Shown one piece after another: positions 8,680 through 18,638 of a DNA stretch of 64,000 nt (its first letter is position 1; each line of letters starts with the position of its first letter). The DNA lies in NCBI RefSeq assembly GCF_003932845.1, contig NZ_RQZH01000004.1, forward strand, positions 57,884-121,883. The letters run 5' to 3'. Both the position numbers and the translations under genes were made by a program. The notes under the pieces were generated by a model, which did not search any database, was not told the origin of the DNA, and worked only from the letters and a program-made list of their open reading frames with translations. Source of the stretch: Prevotella sp. OH937_COT-195. Lineage in GTDB: Bacteria > Bacteroidota > Bacteroidia > Bacteroidales > Bacteroidaceae.

Positions 8680-9939
8680 ATGTTTGATATTTTTACAGAA
8701 ATATTGGCAACGGCAAAGAGGAACAAGTTACGCACGGCACTGACCGGGTTTTCGGTGGCGTGGGGAATATTCATGATTATATTCATGCTCGGTGCCGGCA
8801 ACGGACTGATAAACGCACAGACGAAACAGATGTCGCGGTTTTTCAGCAACTCGATGATGGTGGGAGGCGGAACAACAACCAAAGCCTACGACGGCATGAA
8901 GGAAGGACGAGCCATACAGTTGAACAGCAAGGATATATCTACCACAAGCAACGAATACAATGAAATAATTGATAATGTGGGGGCTTCCATACAACAATCG
9001 GGAAACATTGTTAGCCGCGGAGCAGATTACATAAGTACATCTGTTGAAGGAGTGTATCCAAACGAGGTGCTGATAGACAAGAAAGAGATGCTCTGCGGGC
9101 GTTTTGTCAACGACATAGACATGAAAGAGAGACGCAAAGTACTCGTTATGAGCGATGACGATGCCAAAGAATTATGGAATGGAAACTTGAAAGATTTTGT
9201 GGGAGAGCATGTCAACGTGGGTAAAATGACATTCCGGGTGGTCGGAATATACAAATCTGACAAGAGCGGGAATAATGCCAATATCTATACGCCTTTTACC
9301 ACATTCCGCACCATTTATAACAAAGGAGACAAGACAGACGTGATAGTTTTTTCGTTCCACGGGCTGCCGACAGAGGAAGCCAACGAGGAATTCGAGAAGA
9401 AATATACGGCAAGAATCAATGCCAACCATCATGCCGCACCGGACGATGAGGGAGCAATATGGATATGGAATCGCTTCACGCAGAGCATGCAGATGAACAA
9501 AGGCATCGGCATAATACACACGGCACTGTGGATAATAGGACTGTTCACGCTGCTTAGCGGCATAGTGGGAGTGTCTAACATAATGCTGATAACGGTAAAG
9601 GAACGCACACGCGAGTTCGGAATAAGGAAAGCCATAGGGGCAACACCGTGGTCTATACTGAAACTGATAATTGTGGAGAGCGTGATAATAACCATGTTTT
9701 TCGGATACTTGGGAATGCTGCTCGGAGTGGCGGCAAACGAATATATGGATGCAACCATAGGACACCAAACCGTCAACTCCGGCATATTCGAGGCTACAAT
9801 ATTCCTAAACCCCACCGTGGGAATAGATGTTTGCATAGAAGCGACATTGGTAATGGTCGTTGCCGGAACAATCGCAGGACTTGTCCCCGCAAGGAAAGCG
9901 GCAAACATAAGACCGATAGAGGCTCTGAGGGCAGAGTGA
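8680..9939 (+). CDS. ABC permease 1, MacB/FtsX type
   Basis: This 419-residue inner-membrane protein has one N-terminal helix (TGFSVAWGIFMIIFMLGAG), a large periplasmic MacB-PCD domain (about residues 45-270) and three C-terminal helices with the FtsX motif VKERTREFGIRKAIGATP between them. It ends with the usual LVPARKAANIRPIEALR. It starts 63 bp after the ATPase. Together with the next permease it probably forms a heterodimer; the two are clearly related but diverged. Confidence 0.9.
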   Translation: MFDIFTEILATAKRNKLRTALTGFSVAWGIFMIIFMLGAGNGLINAQTKQMSRFFSNSMMVGGGTTTKAYDGMKEGRAIQLNSKDISTTSNEYNEIIDNVGASIQQSGNIVSRGADYISTSVEGVYPNEVLIDKKEMLCGRFVNDIDMKERRKVLVMSDDDAKELWNGNLKDFVGEHVNVGKMTFRVVGIYKSDKSGNNANIYTPFTTFRTIYNKGDKTDVIVFSFHGLPTEEANEEFEKKYTARINANHHAAPDDEGAIWIWNRFTQSMQMNKGIGIIHTALWIIGLFTLLSGIVGVSNIMLITVKERTREFGIRKAIGATPWSILKLIIVESVIITMFFGYLGMLLGVAANEYMDATIGHQTVNSGIFEATIFLNPTVGIDVCIEATLVMVVAGTIAGLVPARKAANIRPIEALRAE

Positions 9940-10069
9940 GAATTTAACGTTCTTTACATGCCTTGCCTTGAAAGTTTCTATTGTCGCAACGGGACGGAGC
10001 AATGAGGATTGAAAGTAAAACTACGGGGAACGGGCGATAAAAAGAAGTTGAATGTTTAAAAGTTAAGAA

Positions 10070-11320
10070 GTGCTGCTATTTGACATTGACCGGCATAGGG
10101 AAATTCTCGATACGATAACGAGAAACAAGAGCCGCTCGCTGCTTACGGGCTTCGGGGTGTTCTGGGGCATATTCATGCTCGTGGCACTGCTCGGCGGGGG
10201 CAACGGACTGCGCGAAATACTGTCGAACAACTTCGATGGTTTCGCCACCAACTCGGCAATGATATGGGCACAGAGAACAACAAAGCCGTACAACGGACTG
10301 CGCAAAGGTCGTTCGTGGAGCATGAACTATAACGATGTGATAAGACTGAGGGAGCAGGTATCCGGACTGGAAGAGGTGCAACCGATGATTTCGGAATGGG
10401 GACGAACGGCAACAAACGGTGACAAAAGGAGCATCATTACAATGAAAGGACTGCTCGCCGGCTATCAAAATGTGGAGCAACCGAAAATGCGCTACGGACG
10501 GTATATCAACGAAATGGACATCAAGAAAAGCCGAAAAGTGTGCGTAATAGGCAAGAAAGTATATAAAGAAATGTTTGCAGGCGGAGGCGATCCGTGCGGC
10601 AAACGAATATGCATAGACAACATTTACTACAGTGTGGTGGGCGTTGACTATTCAAGCAGCAACATTAACATTAACGGGAGCGGAGACCAATCGGTGTCTG
10701 TTCCGTTGCCAATGATGCAGCAGGCATACAACAAAGGAGACACCGTACACATTATAGCGGTGACGGCAAGGCGCGGAGTTGCCATGAGCGACATTACCGA
10801 CGAGATACGCTCAGTGATTGCAAGCCCGCACCACATTGACCCTAACGATGATAAAGGCATAAGCATATTCAACTCGGAAGTGATGTTCGGCATGATGGAC
10901 AACTTGTTTTCCGGAGTAAACTTTATGATAATGCTCGTCGGCATAGGTACACTTCTCGCCGGCATAATCGGCGTAAGCAACATTATGATGGTTACGGTGA
11001 AGGAACGAACAACGGAGATAGGTATACGAAGAGCGATAGGAGCGACACCGACGAACATTCTCTCGCAGATTATGACAGAGAGCATGCTGCTGACAACTGT
11101 GGCGGGAATGACGGGTATTCTGTTCTCGGTGTTAATCCTCGAATTGCTGGAACTTGCCAATACCACTGACGGAATACTCGTTGCGAAATTCCAAATCGGT
11201 TTCTGGTCGGCAGTTGCCGCGCTTGCACTGTTAAGCATACTCGGAATGGCGGCGGGACTTGCACCGGCATTGAGAGCCATGAAAATAAAACCGGTAGATG
11301 CCATGAGAGATGACGGATAA
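10070..11320 (+). CDS. ABC permease 2, MacB/FtsX type
   Basis: This 416-residue paralogue of the preceding gene has the same plan: an N-terminal helix (TGFGVFWGIFMLVALLGGG), a periplasmic domain, and C-terminal helices around VKERTTEIGIRRAIGATP, ending LAPALRAMKIKPVDAMR. The best start is a GTG at 10070, since it gives the residues MLLFDIDRHREIL that permeases of this group carry before helix 1, and no ATG lies nearby in frame. It probably pairs with permease 1 to form the membrane part of the transporter. Confidence 0.88.
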   Translation: MLLFDIDRHREILDTITRNKSRSLLTGFGVFWGIFMLVALLGGGNGLREILSNNFDGFATNSAMIWAQRTTKPYNGLRKGRSWSMNYNDVIRLREQVSGLEEVQPMISEWGRTATNGDKRSIITMKGLLAGYQNVEQPKMRYGRYINEMDIKKSRKVCVIGKKVYKEMFAGGGDPCGKRICIDNIYYSVVGVDYSSSNININGSGDQSVSVPLPMMQQAYNKGDTVHIIAVTARRGVAMSDITDEIRSVIASPHHIDPNDDKGISIFNSEVMFGMMDNLFSGVNFMIMLVGIGTLLAGIIGVSNIMMVTVKERTTEIGIRRAIGATPTNILSQIMTESMLLTTVAGMTGILFSVLILELLELANTTDGILVAKFQIGFWSAVAALALLSILGMAAGLAPALRAMKIKPVDAMRDDG

Positions 11321-11436
11321 TACATGAAAGTTATGTCCATGTCCGGCTTTGAAAGTTTATCTTGTCGTTGCCGGACGGGGCGACAGACATTAATTGACGG
11401 ACAGATATTGAAAAGAAAAAGTAAATCATAATACTT

Positions 11437-12552
11437 ATGAAACGATATTATAAATTCATATTGGCAGCACTTGCTGCACTGGTATTCTTCGGGACGTTTG
11501 TGTTTCTTTACATGAAATCGCTTCCCAAAGAAGATGCTTTCAAGGAAATTGAACCGAAAGTGACAAACATCAGCAAAACAACGGTTATTACCGGTAAGAT
11601 AGAACCGCGCAACGAAATAAATGTGAAACCTCAAATAAGCGGAATAATAACCGAGATATACAAAGAAGCGGGACAAACAGTAACTGCCGGCGAGATAATA
11701 GCCAAAGTGAAAGTAATACCCGATATGTCACAACTTAGTTCGGCACAGAGCCGCGTAAGTCTTGCTGACATAAATCTGAAACAGGCACAAGTGGATTACG
11801 AGCGCGAAAAAACATTGTTCGACAAGGGACTTGTAAGCGCCGACGAATACGACAAAATACACCAAACTCTGAAACAAGCACGCGAAGAGAAAAAGGCTGC
11901 CAATGATGCCTTGCAAGTGGTAAGAGACGGAGTCTCGTCTGCAAATGCCAAGGCAAGCAGCACACTTATACGCTCCACCATCAGCGGAATAATTCTCGAC
12001 ATACCGGTAAAAGTGGGAAACTCGGTAATACTAAGCAACGCTTTCAACGACGGAACGACGATTGCCTGCGTTGCCGACATGAACAACTTGATTTTCCGGG
12101 GAAACATAGACGAGACCGAAGTGGGACGCCTGCGCGAGGGAATGATGATGAAAATAACAATCGGCGCACTCCAAGACCTTAATCTTACGGCAAACCTTGA
12201 ATACATATCGCCAAAGGCAACCGAGACAAACGGAGCAAATCAGTTCGAGATCAAGGCGGCGGTAAACGTACCGACAGGAAGCAAACTGCGCTCGGGATAT
12301 AGCGCAAACGCAGAGATTGTGCTGCAAAATGCAAAAGGAGTGTTGGGAATACCGGAGAGTGCAATAGAGTTCGAAGGTACAGACACATATATATATGTGA
12401 TAAAAGGCGAAGGAAAGAACAAATCATACGAACGGCGCAAAGTGACGACGGGACTAAGCGACGGCGTGAACATAGAAATTCGCAGCGGACTGAAAAAGGG
12501 CGAAAAGATAAGAGGCCCGAAAATAATAGATGATAAAGAGGGAAACAAGTAG
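11437..12552 (+). CDS. Membrane fusion protein (MacA/HlyD type)
   Basis: This 371-residue periplasmic adaptor is held by an N-terminal membrane helix (about residues 7-26). It has a split lipoyl domain (KPQISGIITEIYKEAGQTV at about 68-86, and a second half after the hairpin), a long coiled-coil hairpin (about 105-175, with DYEREKTLFDKGLVS) and a beta-barrel domain with FRGNIDETEVG. Adaptors of this kind link the permeases to an outer-membrane channel. No TolC-like gene is in the cluster, so the channel is probably encoded elsewhere. Confidence 0.9.
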   Translation: MKRYYKFILAALAALVFFGTFVFLYMKSLPKEDAFKEIEPKVTNISKTTVITGKIEPRNEINVKPQISGIITEIYKEAGQTVTAGEIIAKVKVIPDMSQLSSAQSRVSLADINLKQAQVDYEREKTLFDKGLVSADEYDKIHQTLKQAREEKKAANDALQVVRDGVSSANAKASSTLIRSTISGIILDIPVKVGNSVILSNAFNDGTTIACVADMNNLIFRGNIDETEVGRLREGMMMKITIGALQDLNLTANLEYISPKATETNGANQFEIKAAVNVPTGSKLRSGYSANAEIVLQNAKGVLGIPESAIEFEGTDTYIYVIKGEGKNKSYERRKVTTGLSDGVNIEIRSGLKKGEKIRGPKIIDDKEGNK

Positions 12553-12598
12553 TTTGAAGTAAAATAAAAACAAAACATTAAATATAATAAAAACTATT

Positions 12599-14656
12599 AT
12601 GTCAAGACTAAAACCTTTATTACTATTCATGCTCGTGACAATATTCGCGAGCACGGTATCTGCACAGCCGACGGGCAAGCCGGTACGCTTCAAAACGAGT
12701 AAGAAACAAATCAACGAAAACACATTCGATGTCATTTTCACTGCCTCAATAGACAAAGGCTGGCATGTATATGGCATCGGACTGCCGGCAGGAGGACCTA
12801 CATCGGCAAAAATTATAGTTGATAAAGTAGAAGGAGCAAAAGCAGAGGGGAAACTTAAAGCAATAGGAAACGAACATAACGAATACGACGAGATGTTCGG
12901 AATGAAAGTGAGGTTCTTTGAGAACAGCGTAACTTTCGTACAGCGTTTCAAGGCAACGGGAGGCAAGTTCCGTGTCAGCGGCAGACTCGAATACGGGGCA
13001 TGCAGCAGCGAGATGTGTCTGCCGCCAACATCCGTGGATTTCAGCCATGAAGGAGAAGTGGCAAAAACCGATGACAAACAAGCAAAGGAAGACGAGCAGG
13101 CTGATGCAGATGCCGCCGTGACAGACAATGCGCAAGACATTGCTACGGCAGACACGGCAAAAACAGCAACAGCGAGCGTTGCGAGCACATCAATCACCAA
13201 GGAACAGATTTCCAGCGATTTGTGGAAACCGGTGATAGACGAACTCAACACACTAAACGGTTCTTCGGAAAATACATCGTCGCTATGGAAGATTTTCCTC
13301 ATGGGACTTCTCGGCGGTCTCATCGCACTTCTTACCCCCTGCGTGTGGCCAATCATACCGATGACCGTGAGTTTCTTCCTGAAAAGAGCAAAAGACAACA
13401 AGAGCAAGGCAATCGGCGATGCTGTCACATACGGACTTTCCATAATCGTGATTTATCTCACGTTGGGACTTGCCGTGACGGCAATCTATGGCGCGCAACG
13501 ACTTAACGACCTTGCCACAAACGCATACGTCAACATTTTCTTCTGCCTGTTGCTCGTGGTGTTCGCACTCTCCTTCTTCGGTTGGTTCGAACTTACGTTG
13601 CCGTCGTCATGGAGTAACAAGGTGGACTCTAAAGCAGGCAAGACAGGCGGACTGCTCGGAATATTCCTCATGGCATTCACTCTGTCAATCGTGTCGTTCT
13701 CTTGCACGGGTCCCATCATCGGATTCTTGCTCGTAGATTTCTCAACATCAGGCAAAATACTCGCACCGGCAATAGGAATGTTAGGCTTTGCCGTGGCACT
13801 CGCACTGCCGTTCACGCTATTCGCTCTCTTCCCCGCATGGCTCAAACAAGCACCCAAGAGCGGCTCGTGGATGAACACAATTAAAGTGACACTGGGTTTC
13901 ATCGAATTGGCATTCGCTCTGAAATTCTTCTCCGTTGCCGACCTTGCATACGGTTGGCATCTGATGGATCGCGAGGTATTCATCAGTCTGTGGATTGTGA
14001 TTTTCGGAATGCTCGGACTGTATTTGTGCGGCTTCCTGCACTTCCGGAGCGACATGGAGGGAGGAGACACAAAACCAAAACCGGTGGCAGCGATAATGAT
14101 TGGAATGATGTCGCTTGCATTCACGGTATATATGATACCCGGACTTTGGGGCGCACCCTGCAAGGCCATCAGCGCATTCGCACCGCCGATGAACACTCAG
14201 GACTTCAACCTTAACAGCAAAGTGGTAACACCTCACTATCTCGACTACGACGAAGGAATGGCGGCGGCGGCACAGACAGGCAAACCGGTAATGCTCGATT
14301 TCACCGGCTTCGGTTGCGTTAACTGCCGAAAGATGGAGGCTGCCGTATGGACAGACCCACAGGTGGCAGACCGCTTGAACAAAGACTATATCCTAATCTC
14401 GCTATATGTTGATGACAAGACACCGCTGAAAGAACCGCTCGAAGTGGTAATGCCAAACAAGACAAAGAAAACTCTGCGCACAGTAGGCGACAAATGGAGT
14501 TATCTCGAAGAAACCAAATTCGGATACCTCGCACAGCCTTTCTATGTTACGGTTAATGCAGAGGGCAAACCGCTCTCCGGCTCATTCGTATATAAAGAGG
14601 ACATAAACGGATATATGGATTTCTTGAACAAGGGAATAGAGGCAATGAAGAAATAA
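12599..14656 (+). CDS. Thiol:disulfide interchange protein DsbD-like
   Basis: DsbD carries electrons from cytoplasmic thioredoxin across the inner membrane to periplasmic thiol proteins. The 685-residue protein has a signal peptide (ending VSAQ), an N-terminal DsbC-like domain with the pair in CSSEMC, an acidic linker, a multi-helix membrane domain with cysteines in LLTPCVWPIIP and FSCTGP, and a C-terminal thioredoxin-like domain whose active site is CVNC (Cys573/Cys576). All three cysteine pairs are intact. It lies 46 bp after the adaptor gene and may be in the same transcript, though the functional link is unclear. Confidence 0.92.
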   Translation: MSRLKPLLLFMLVTIFASTVSAQPTGKPVRFKTSKKQINENTFDVIFTASIDKGWHVYGIGLPAGGPTSAKIIVDKVEGAKAEGKLKAIGNEHNEYDEMFGMKVRFFENSVTFVQRFKATGGKFRVSGRLEYGACSSEMCLPPTSVDFSHEGEVAKTDDKQAKEDEQADADAAVTDNAQDIATADTAKTATASVASTSITKEQISSDLWKPVIDELNTLNGSSENTSSLWKIFLMGLLGGLIALLTPCVWPIIPMTVSFFLKRAKDNKSKAIGDAVTYGLSIIVIYLTLGLAVTAIYGAQRLNDLATNAYVNIFFCLLLVVFALSFFGWFELTLPSSWSNKVDSKAGKTGGLLGIFLMAFTLSIVSFSCTGPIIGFLLVDFSTSGKILAPAIGMLGFAVALALPFTLFALFPAWLKQAPKSGSWMNTIKVTLGFIELAFALKFFSVADLAYGWHLMDREVFISLWIVIFGMLGLYLCGFLHFRSDMEGGDTKPKPVAAIMIGMMSLAFTVYMIPGLWGAPCKAISAFAPPMNTQDFNLNSKVVTPHYLDYDEGMAAAAQTGKPVMLDFTGFGCVNCRKMEAAVWTDPQVADRLNKDYILISLYVDDKTPLKEPLEVVMPNKTKKTLRTVGDKWSYLEETKFGYLAQPFYVTVNAEGKPLSGSFVYKEDINGYMDFLNKGIEAMKK

Positions 14657-14691
14657 CAATTCTGAGTTGCAACTTACAATAATAAAAATGT

Positions 14692-14729
14692 AATTGACAA
14701 CGGACTGTTATATTTGTCCGTTGTCAATT
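14692..14729 (+). terminator. Hairpin terminator after dsbD
   Basis: A perfect 14-bp stem (AATTGACAACGGAC) with a loop of about 10 nt, followed by a T-rich stretch, 36 bp after the stop. Confidence 0.75.
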
Positions 14730-14761
14730 TCTTATTTCCATACCAACAAATCATCATTTAT

Positions 14762-14954
14762 CCCAAATCGGTCATTAAAACCCTCAACCGATTTTGTTCG
14801 ATTGTTGAGCAGATGTGCAGCCGTTTCATCGAAGGCGTAGCGGGCTGCGTCGAGATGTAATGGCTGCGCAGATGTCAGCAAGCGGGCTAAAGCAGTTGGG
14901 AAGCGTAACGACAATGGCAAATCTAAGCAAATGCGGTCTAGTGACAGATTTGGG
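14762..14954 (-). mobile_element. 193-bp MITE, copy A (inverted)
   Basis: Non-coding element with ends CCCAAATCnGTCATTA, flanked by the direct repeat TTTAT on both sides (14757-14761 and 14955-14959), a perfect 5-bp target duplication. The inner part has an imperfect hairpin built on GCAGCCGTTTCATC. It sits between two convergent genes, beyond the dsbD terminator. Confidence 0.85.
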
Positions 14955-14995
14955 TTTATTCCCGGTCGGTCATTAACGCTTTGTAAATCAACCCC

Positions 14996-15073
14996 GCCCG
15001 TTTTGCAAAGCAATTTCGCCCGAATTACTCATCAAAACCGCCGATTTTGTAATGCAAAATCGGCGGTTTTGAT
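14996..15073. repeat. Intergenic palindromic repeat, unit 2
   Basis: A block GCAAAGCAATTTCGCCC is followed by a perfect 19-bp stem (15031-15049/15055-15073, ATCAAAACCGCCGATTTTG) with a 5-nt loop. It lies 41 bp to the right of MITE copy A and shares its first half with units 3 and 4. It could also end transcription of the convergent lipoprotein gene. Confidence 0.6.
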
Positions 15074-15120
15074 TTATTGTAAATCTTAATCGGTATTTCA
15101 AAAAGATTCCAAATTCTCAA

Positions 15121-15777
15121 TTATTCGAATTTCCATCCGTCCGGTTTCTTTATTCCGGTAATGCCGAGATAAGTGGCACGCTCGCCGAATATGGCAATAC
15201 GTTTTCCATAATTTTGAGGATTGTCTACAAGATTTAGAGCCTTACGTGCCGACGAACCGCTCGGCAATCCAATGGAAATGACTTTCCCTTTCGATTTCTC
15301 CGTAGGACTATCAGCCAACAGTATTGCCTGCGGGTTTTTGAAAGGAGGATTAAAATCGGCATTGTTTATCGACTTTGTGCATGCTCCAACGATGTATCCT
15401 CTCACCCATCGTTGACCCGTCATATTGTAATTTATGAATTGAGCGACAGTGAATATTTCGTCTCCGTCACCATCCTCGTTATTATCCTCATTACCGTTGT
15501 CGCCTGTGTCTCCCCCGTCTGTGCCGGTGTCCGTGCCTGTTCCTCCGTTGTCGGTGTCTCCGCTGTCGTTTCCTCCTTTCTCACCGTCTTCATTGTCTTT
15601 TCCGTCAGAGTCTCCTTTGCCGGCATCATCATTGCCCTTGTCATTGTCACCTTTGTTTTCAGTAGGAGTCTCCGTTTTCCCATCCTCGTTCTCTCCGTAG
15701 TATCCTTTCTCGCAAGCCGTGGTCATGGTAATGCAGAAAGCAAGCAAGAAGAACGTTCTTAAAATATTTTTCATCAT
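15121..15777 (-). CDS. Lipoprotein with acidic linker and OB-like domain
   Basis: This 218-residue protein has a lipoprotein signal with cysteine at residue 22 (TTACEKG). Residues 25-105 are a low-complexity stretch of Asp, Gly, Asn, Glu, Lys and Thr, probably a flexible surface linker. The C-terminal domain (about 108-218) has VAQFINYN, WVRGYIVG and YLGITGIK, resembling DUF6359-type OB-fold domains of Bacteroidetes; that assignment is tentative. It stands alone with no obvious partner. No enzyme motif is seen. Confidence 0.75.
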   Translation of the reverse strand: MMKNILRTFFLLAFCITMTTACEKGYYGENEDGKTETPTENKGDNDKGNDDAGKGDSDGKDNEDGEKGGNDSGDTDNGGTGTDTGTDGGDTGDNGNEDNNEDGDGDEIFTVAQFINYNMTGQRWVRGYIVGACTKSINNADFNPPFKNPQAILLADSPTEKSKGKVISIGLPSGSSARKALNLVDNPQNYGKRIAIFGERATYLGITGIKKPDGWKFE

Positions 15778-15873
15778 ATATTAAAGATTAGGTTATCATA
15801 CTAAAAACACGCATTGCGAAGACATTAGATAAAATCTATGCAGACGAATACGACTATTTCCTTTTCAAGTACA

Positions 15874-17250
15874 TTATTTTCCGGAAGCTTTCTTCGCGAC
15901 AGTTTTCTTTTCGGAAGCCTTGTCAAGTTGTGCTTTAAGTTTACCGTTGGCAGTCTTAAGTTTCTCCACCTTTGCCTGCAAGCGCACAATTTCCTTCTCC
16001 TTCATGGTTATTTCGTCGCCTTGATTTTTGATGGTTGTCAACAGCGAGTTTAGTTCTTCATTGTCTATCTCTTCCGGATAAAGACTTTTTACGCGGTTCA
16101 TGAAATCGCCAAGAACGTTCATGTAGTTTGTGAAAGCATCGAAAGGCGAACTGTATATGCCTCGGTCGAGTCCCACGTTAGACGGTTTTGTGGTCATAAA
16201 TCGGAAATTGTTCGATGCCTGCAGGTAGTCCCAGTCTTGGTTAATCTTCGGGTCGTTGGCAATGCGCACACGGTCGGCCACGCTGTATAGTTTGTTAAAA
16301 GCCTCGCGCTGCATGGCATTCCCGAGCCATGACGAAATGTCGCGTTCCTCATCTACCCACGACATGGGGTACGGTACGTTTATTGCGCTTATGCTCTTCA
16401 TCTTCGATATAATCTCGGAAGGTGTTGAGAATATTATCCCCCTCTGCCTTGCACATACGGGTATTGCACGGAGAAACTCGAGGATATTCGACGACAGCGG
16501 TTGTGCCACTCCGAGAGCCGAGAGTTCCATGAATATGTTTATCACCTGCTCTTCCTCCGGGAGGCGTGCAATTCGGTCAACATAATCATCGGCAAACAGC
16601 GGGTATCTCTCCCATTCGGTATTGTTGAAACGCAGCGAAATATCGTCGGACAGTTCGATGTCGCGCAGCAACAGTTTCAATTTCGGTGCAGAAGCACTGC
16701 TATAAACATAGTGAGGCGATTTCCATCCGAGTACATGTTTTGCTCCTTCCGTGAGCATACCTTTGAAACCAAGTGCCGCCACTTGAATTCCGATGTCATC
16801 TGAATAGATCAGCGATGAGTTGCGCAGTACGGTTGGTTTCTTTCCGAAATACTGCTCAATCTTTGCCGACTGTTTCCTCACATCGGCAGCAAATGCCGCT
16901 TCGTTGGCAAGCGATGACAGTCCGTGACTATAAGGTTCGGCAAGAAACTCCACGCATCCGGTATCGTTCAGAGTCTGCAATTTCTCGATTACTTCGGGCG
17001 CGTGCATCTCAAGTTGTTCCATACCTACACCCGAAAGCGAGAACGCCACTTTGAAATATCCTCCTCCATCGCGTATCATCTGTTCTATGGTATTCAGTGC
17101 CGGCATATACGAACGCTCGGCGATGTCGTCTATTGTACGTTCGTTTTCATAGTCGTCATAATAGTAATGGTCTGTACTGATGTCGAAAAAACGGTATCGT
17201 TTGAGATTAATTATCTGGTGTATCTCAAAATACAAACATATTGTTTTCAT
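15874..17250 (-). CDS. Glycoside hydrolase family 57 alpha-glucan enzyme
   Basis: This 458-residue protein starts MKTICLYFEIHQI and carries GH57 features: an N-terminal beta strand with EIHQ, the segment CVEFLAEPYSHGLSSL, and VLRNSSLIYSDDI. GH57 enzymes act on alpha-1,4 glucans such as glycogen. The last 60 residues form a coiled coil with a Lys/Ala-rich end (EKKTVAKKASGK). It is the last gene of a three-gene run with a GT4 and a debranching enzyme, an arrangement also found in Bacteroides. The role in glycogen making or breaking is inferred. No signal peptide, so cytoplasmic. Confidence 0.88.
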   Translation of the reverse strand: MKTICLYFEIHQIINLKRYRFFDISTDHYYYDDYENERTIDDIAERSYMPALNTIEQMIRDGGGYFKVAFSLSGVGMEQLEMHAPEVIEKLQTLNDTGCVEFLAEPYSHGLSSLANEAAFAADVRKQSAKIEQYFGKKPTVLRNSSLIYSDDIGIQVAALGFKGMLTEGAKHVLGWKSPHYVYSSASAPKLKLLLRDIELSDDISLRFNNTEWERYPLFADDYVDRIARLPEEEQVINIFMELSALGVAQPLSSNILEFLRAIPVCARQRGIIFSTPSEIISKMKSISAINVPYPMSWVDEERDISSWLGNAMQREAFNKLYSVADRVRIANDPKINQDWDYLQASNNFRFMTTKPSNVGLDRGIYSSPFDAFTNYMNVLGDFMNRVKSLYPEEIDNEELNSLLTTIKNQGDEITMKEKEIVRLQAKVEKLKTANGKLKAQLDKASEKKTVAKKASGK

Positions 17251-17361
17251 CTTCTAATCCCCCCTCTTATCCCGCATCGGTAAGCCTTTACAGGGGCACG
17301 GGCTTTCTTGTTTCTTATAAAAGTTCATTGTTTTCCGTAACAACGTGCAATTTGTCTGCCG

Positions 17362-18630
17362 CTATTCCCATCCCAGTGTACGCAAATACAGCGTGCGTAT
17401 CCATTGTCCTGTCTTCTCCCATGTAATCCGGTCAACCTCCTTTTTTCCCTCCTCTTGAAGATACTTGAAAAGGCTCTCGTTGTTACAGATGGAGTACATT
17501 GCATCGGCGAGTGCGTGTATGTCCCAGTAGTCAACCTTTATGCAGTTTTCAAGTATTTCGGCACATCCGCTCTGTTTCGAAATTATAGACGGCGTACCAC
17601 ACTGCATTGCCTCGAGAGGCGAGATGCCGAAAGGCTCGGATACCGACGGCATTACATACACGTCAGAGTTCTTCAGGCACTCATACACCTGCTTTCCGCG
17701 CAGGAAACCAAGGAAATGGAAGCGGTCTGCAATACCGCGTTCTGCCGCGAGATCGATCATTTCTTCCATCATATCGCCCGAACCGGCAAAGCAGAAACGC
17801 ACATTGCTCGTTCGGTGCAGCACCATGTTTGCTGCTTCTACGAAGTATTCCGGACCCTTCTGCATCGTGATGCGCCCGAGGAACGTTATCACCTTTTCTT
17901 TGCCCGTATGATCCGGACGAGGAATATCCTGCAACCCTTTTCTCAACGGATATACTGCATTATGCACCGTATAACACTTGCGCGGGTCTTGATGGTAGTG
18001 GTTTATTACAGTCTGCCGTGTCAGTTCCGATACACACATTATGCAGTCTGCGTTATCCATTCCGTTCTTCTCGATGCCATATACCGCAGGGTTTACGTTA
18101 CCTCGCGACCGGTCGAAATCCGTTGCATGCACATGTATGCACAACGGCTTTCCGCTCACATTCTTTGCATGTATGCCGGCAGGATATGTCAGCCAGTCGT
18201 GCGCATGTATTATGTCGAACTCCTCTGTGCGTGCCACCACCCCTGCGATTATCGAGTAGTTGTTAATCTCATCGTGCAAATTGGCCGGGTATCCGCCGGC
18301 AAACTCCATTGCACCGAGGTCGTTTACGTTCATGTAATTGAAGTCTGCATATATGTTATCGCGCAGACGGTAATAGTATTCCGGCTCCATGATGTTTCCC
18401 ACCCGGCTCTTCACATAGTCGTAGTTCACATCGCGGTAGGCAACGGGAACGGCATTCATGGCGATGATGCGTGCCGCATGCGTACTCTCATCACCGAAAG
18501 GTTTTGGCAGGCATAGTGCTATTTCGATGTCTCCCTGTGCCTTCAACCCCTCCGATATTCCGTAATTTGCCGTGGCAAGTCCTCCGAAAACGTGTGGTGG
18601 ATATTCCCATCCGAACATTAGTACTTTCAT
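17362..18630 (-). CDS. Glycosyltransferase family 4, glycogen-synthase-like
   Basis: This 422-residue GT-B enzyme has the N-terminal loop WEYPPHVFGGLA, the HAHDWLT segment, the nucleotide-sugar site FLGRITMQKGPEYF and the E-x7-E motif SEPFGISPLEAM near residues 337-348. Enzymes of this type in Bacteroidetes glycogen clusters use a nucleotide glucose donor to extend alpha-glucans. It lies 8 bp downstream of the debranching enzyme and 111 bp upstream of the GH57 gene on the minus strand. The donor sugar cannot be read from sequence. Confidence 0.9.
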   Translation of the reverse strand: MKVLMFGWEYPPHVFGGLATANYGISEGLKAQGDIEIALCLPKPFGDESTHAARIIAMNAVPVAYRDVNYDYVKSRVGNIMEPEYYYRLRDNIYADFNYMNVNDLGAMEFAGGYPANLHDEINNYSIIAGVVARTEEFDIIHAHDWLTYPAGIHAKNVSGKPLCIHVHATDFDRSRGNVNPAVYGIEKNGMDNADCIMCVSELTRQTVINHYHQDPRKCYTVHNAVYPLRKGLQDIPRPDHTGKEKVITFLGRITMQKGPEYFVEAANMVLHRTSNVRFCFAGSGDMMEEMIDLAAERGIADRFHFLGFLRGKQVYECLKNSDVYVMPSVSEPFGISPLEAMQCGTPSIISKQSGCAEILENCIKVDYWDIHALADAMYSICNNESLFKYLQEEGKKEVDRITWEKTGQWIRTLYLRTLGWE

Positions 18631-18638
18631 AGGTATTA

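Noticed and set aside
17404..18516. 370-residue plus-strand frame opposite the GT4 gene
   Set aside because: Antisense shadow of a well-supported gene; rich in Cys, His and Arg without any family likeness.
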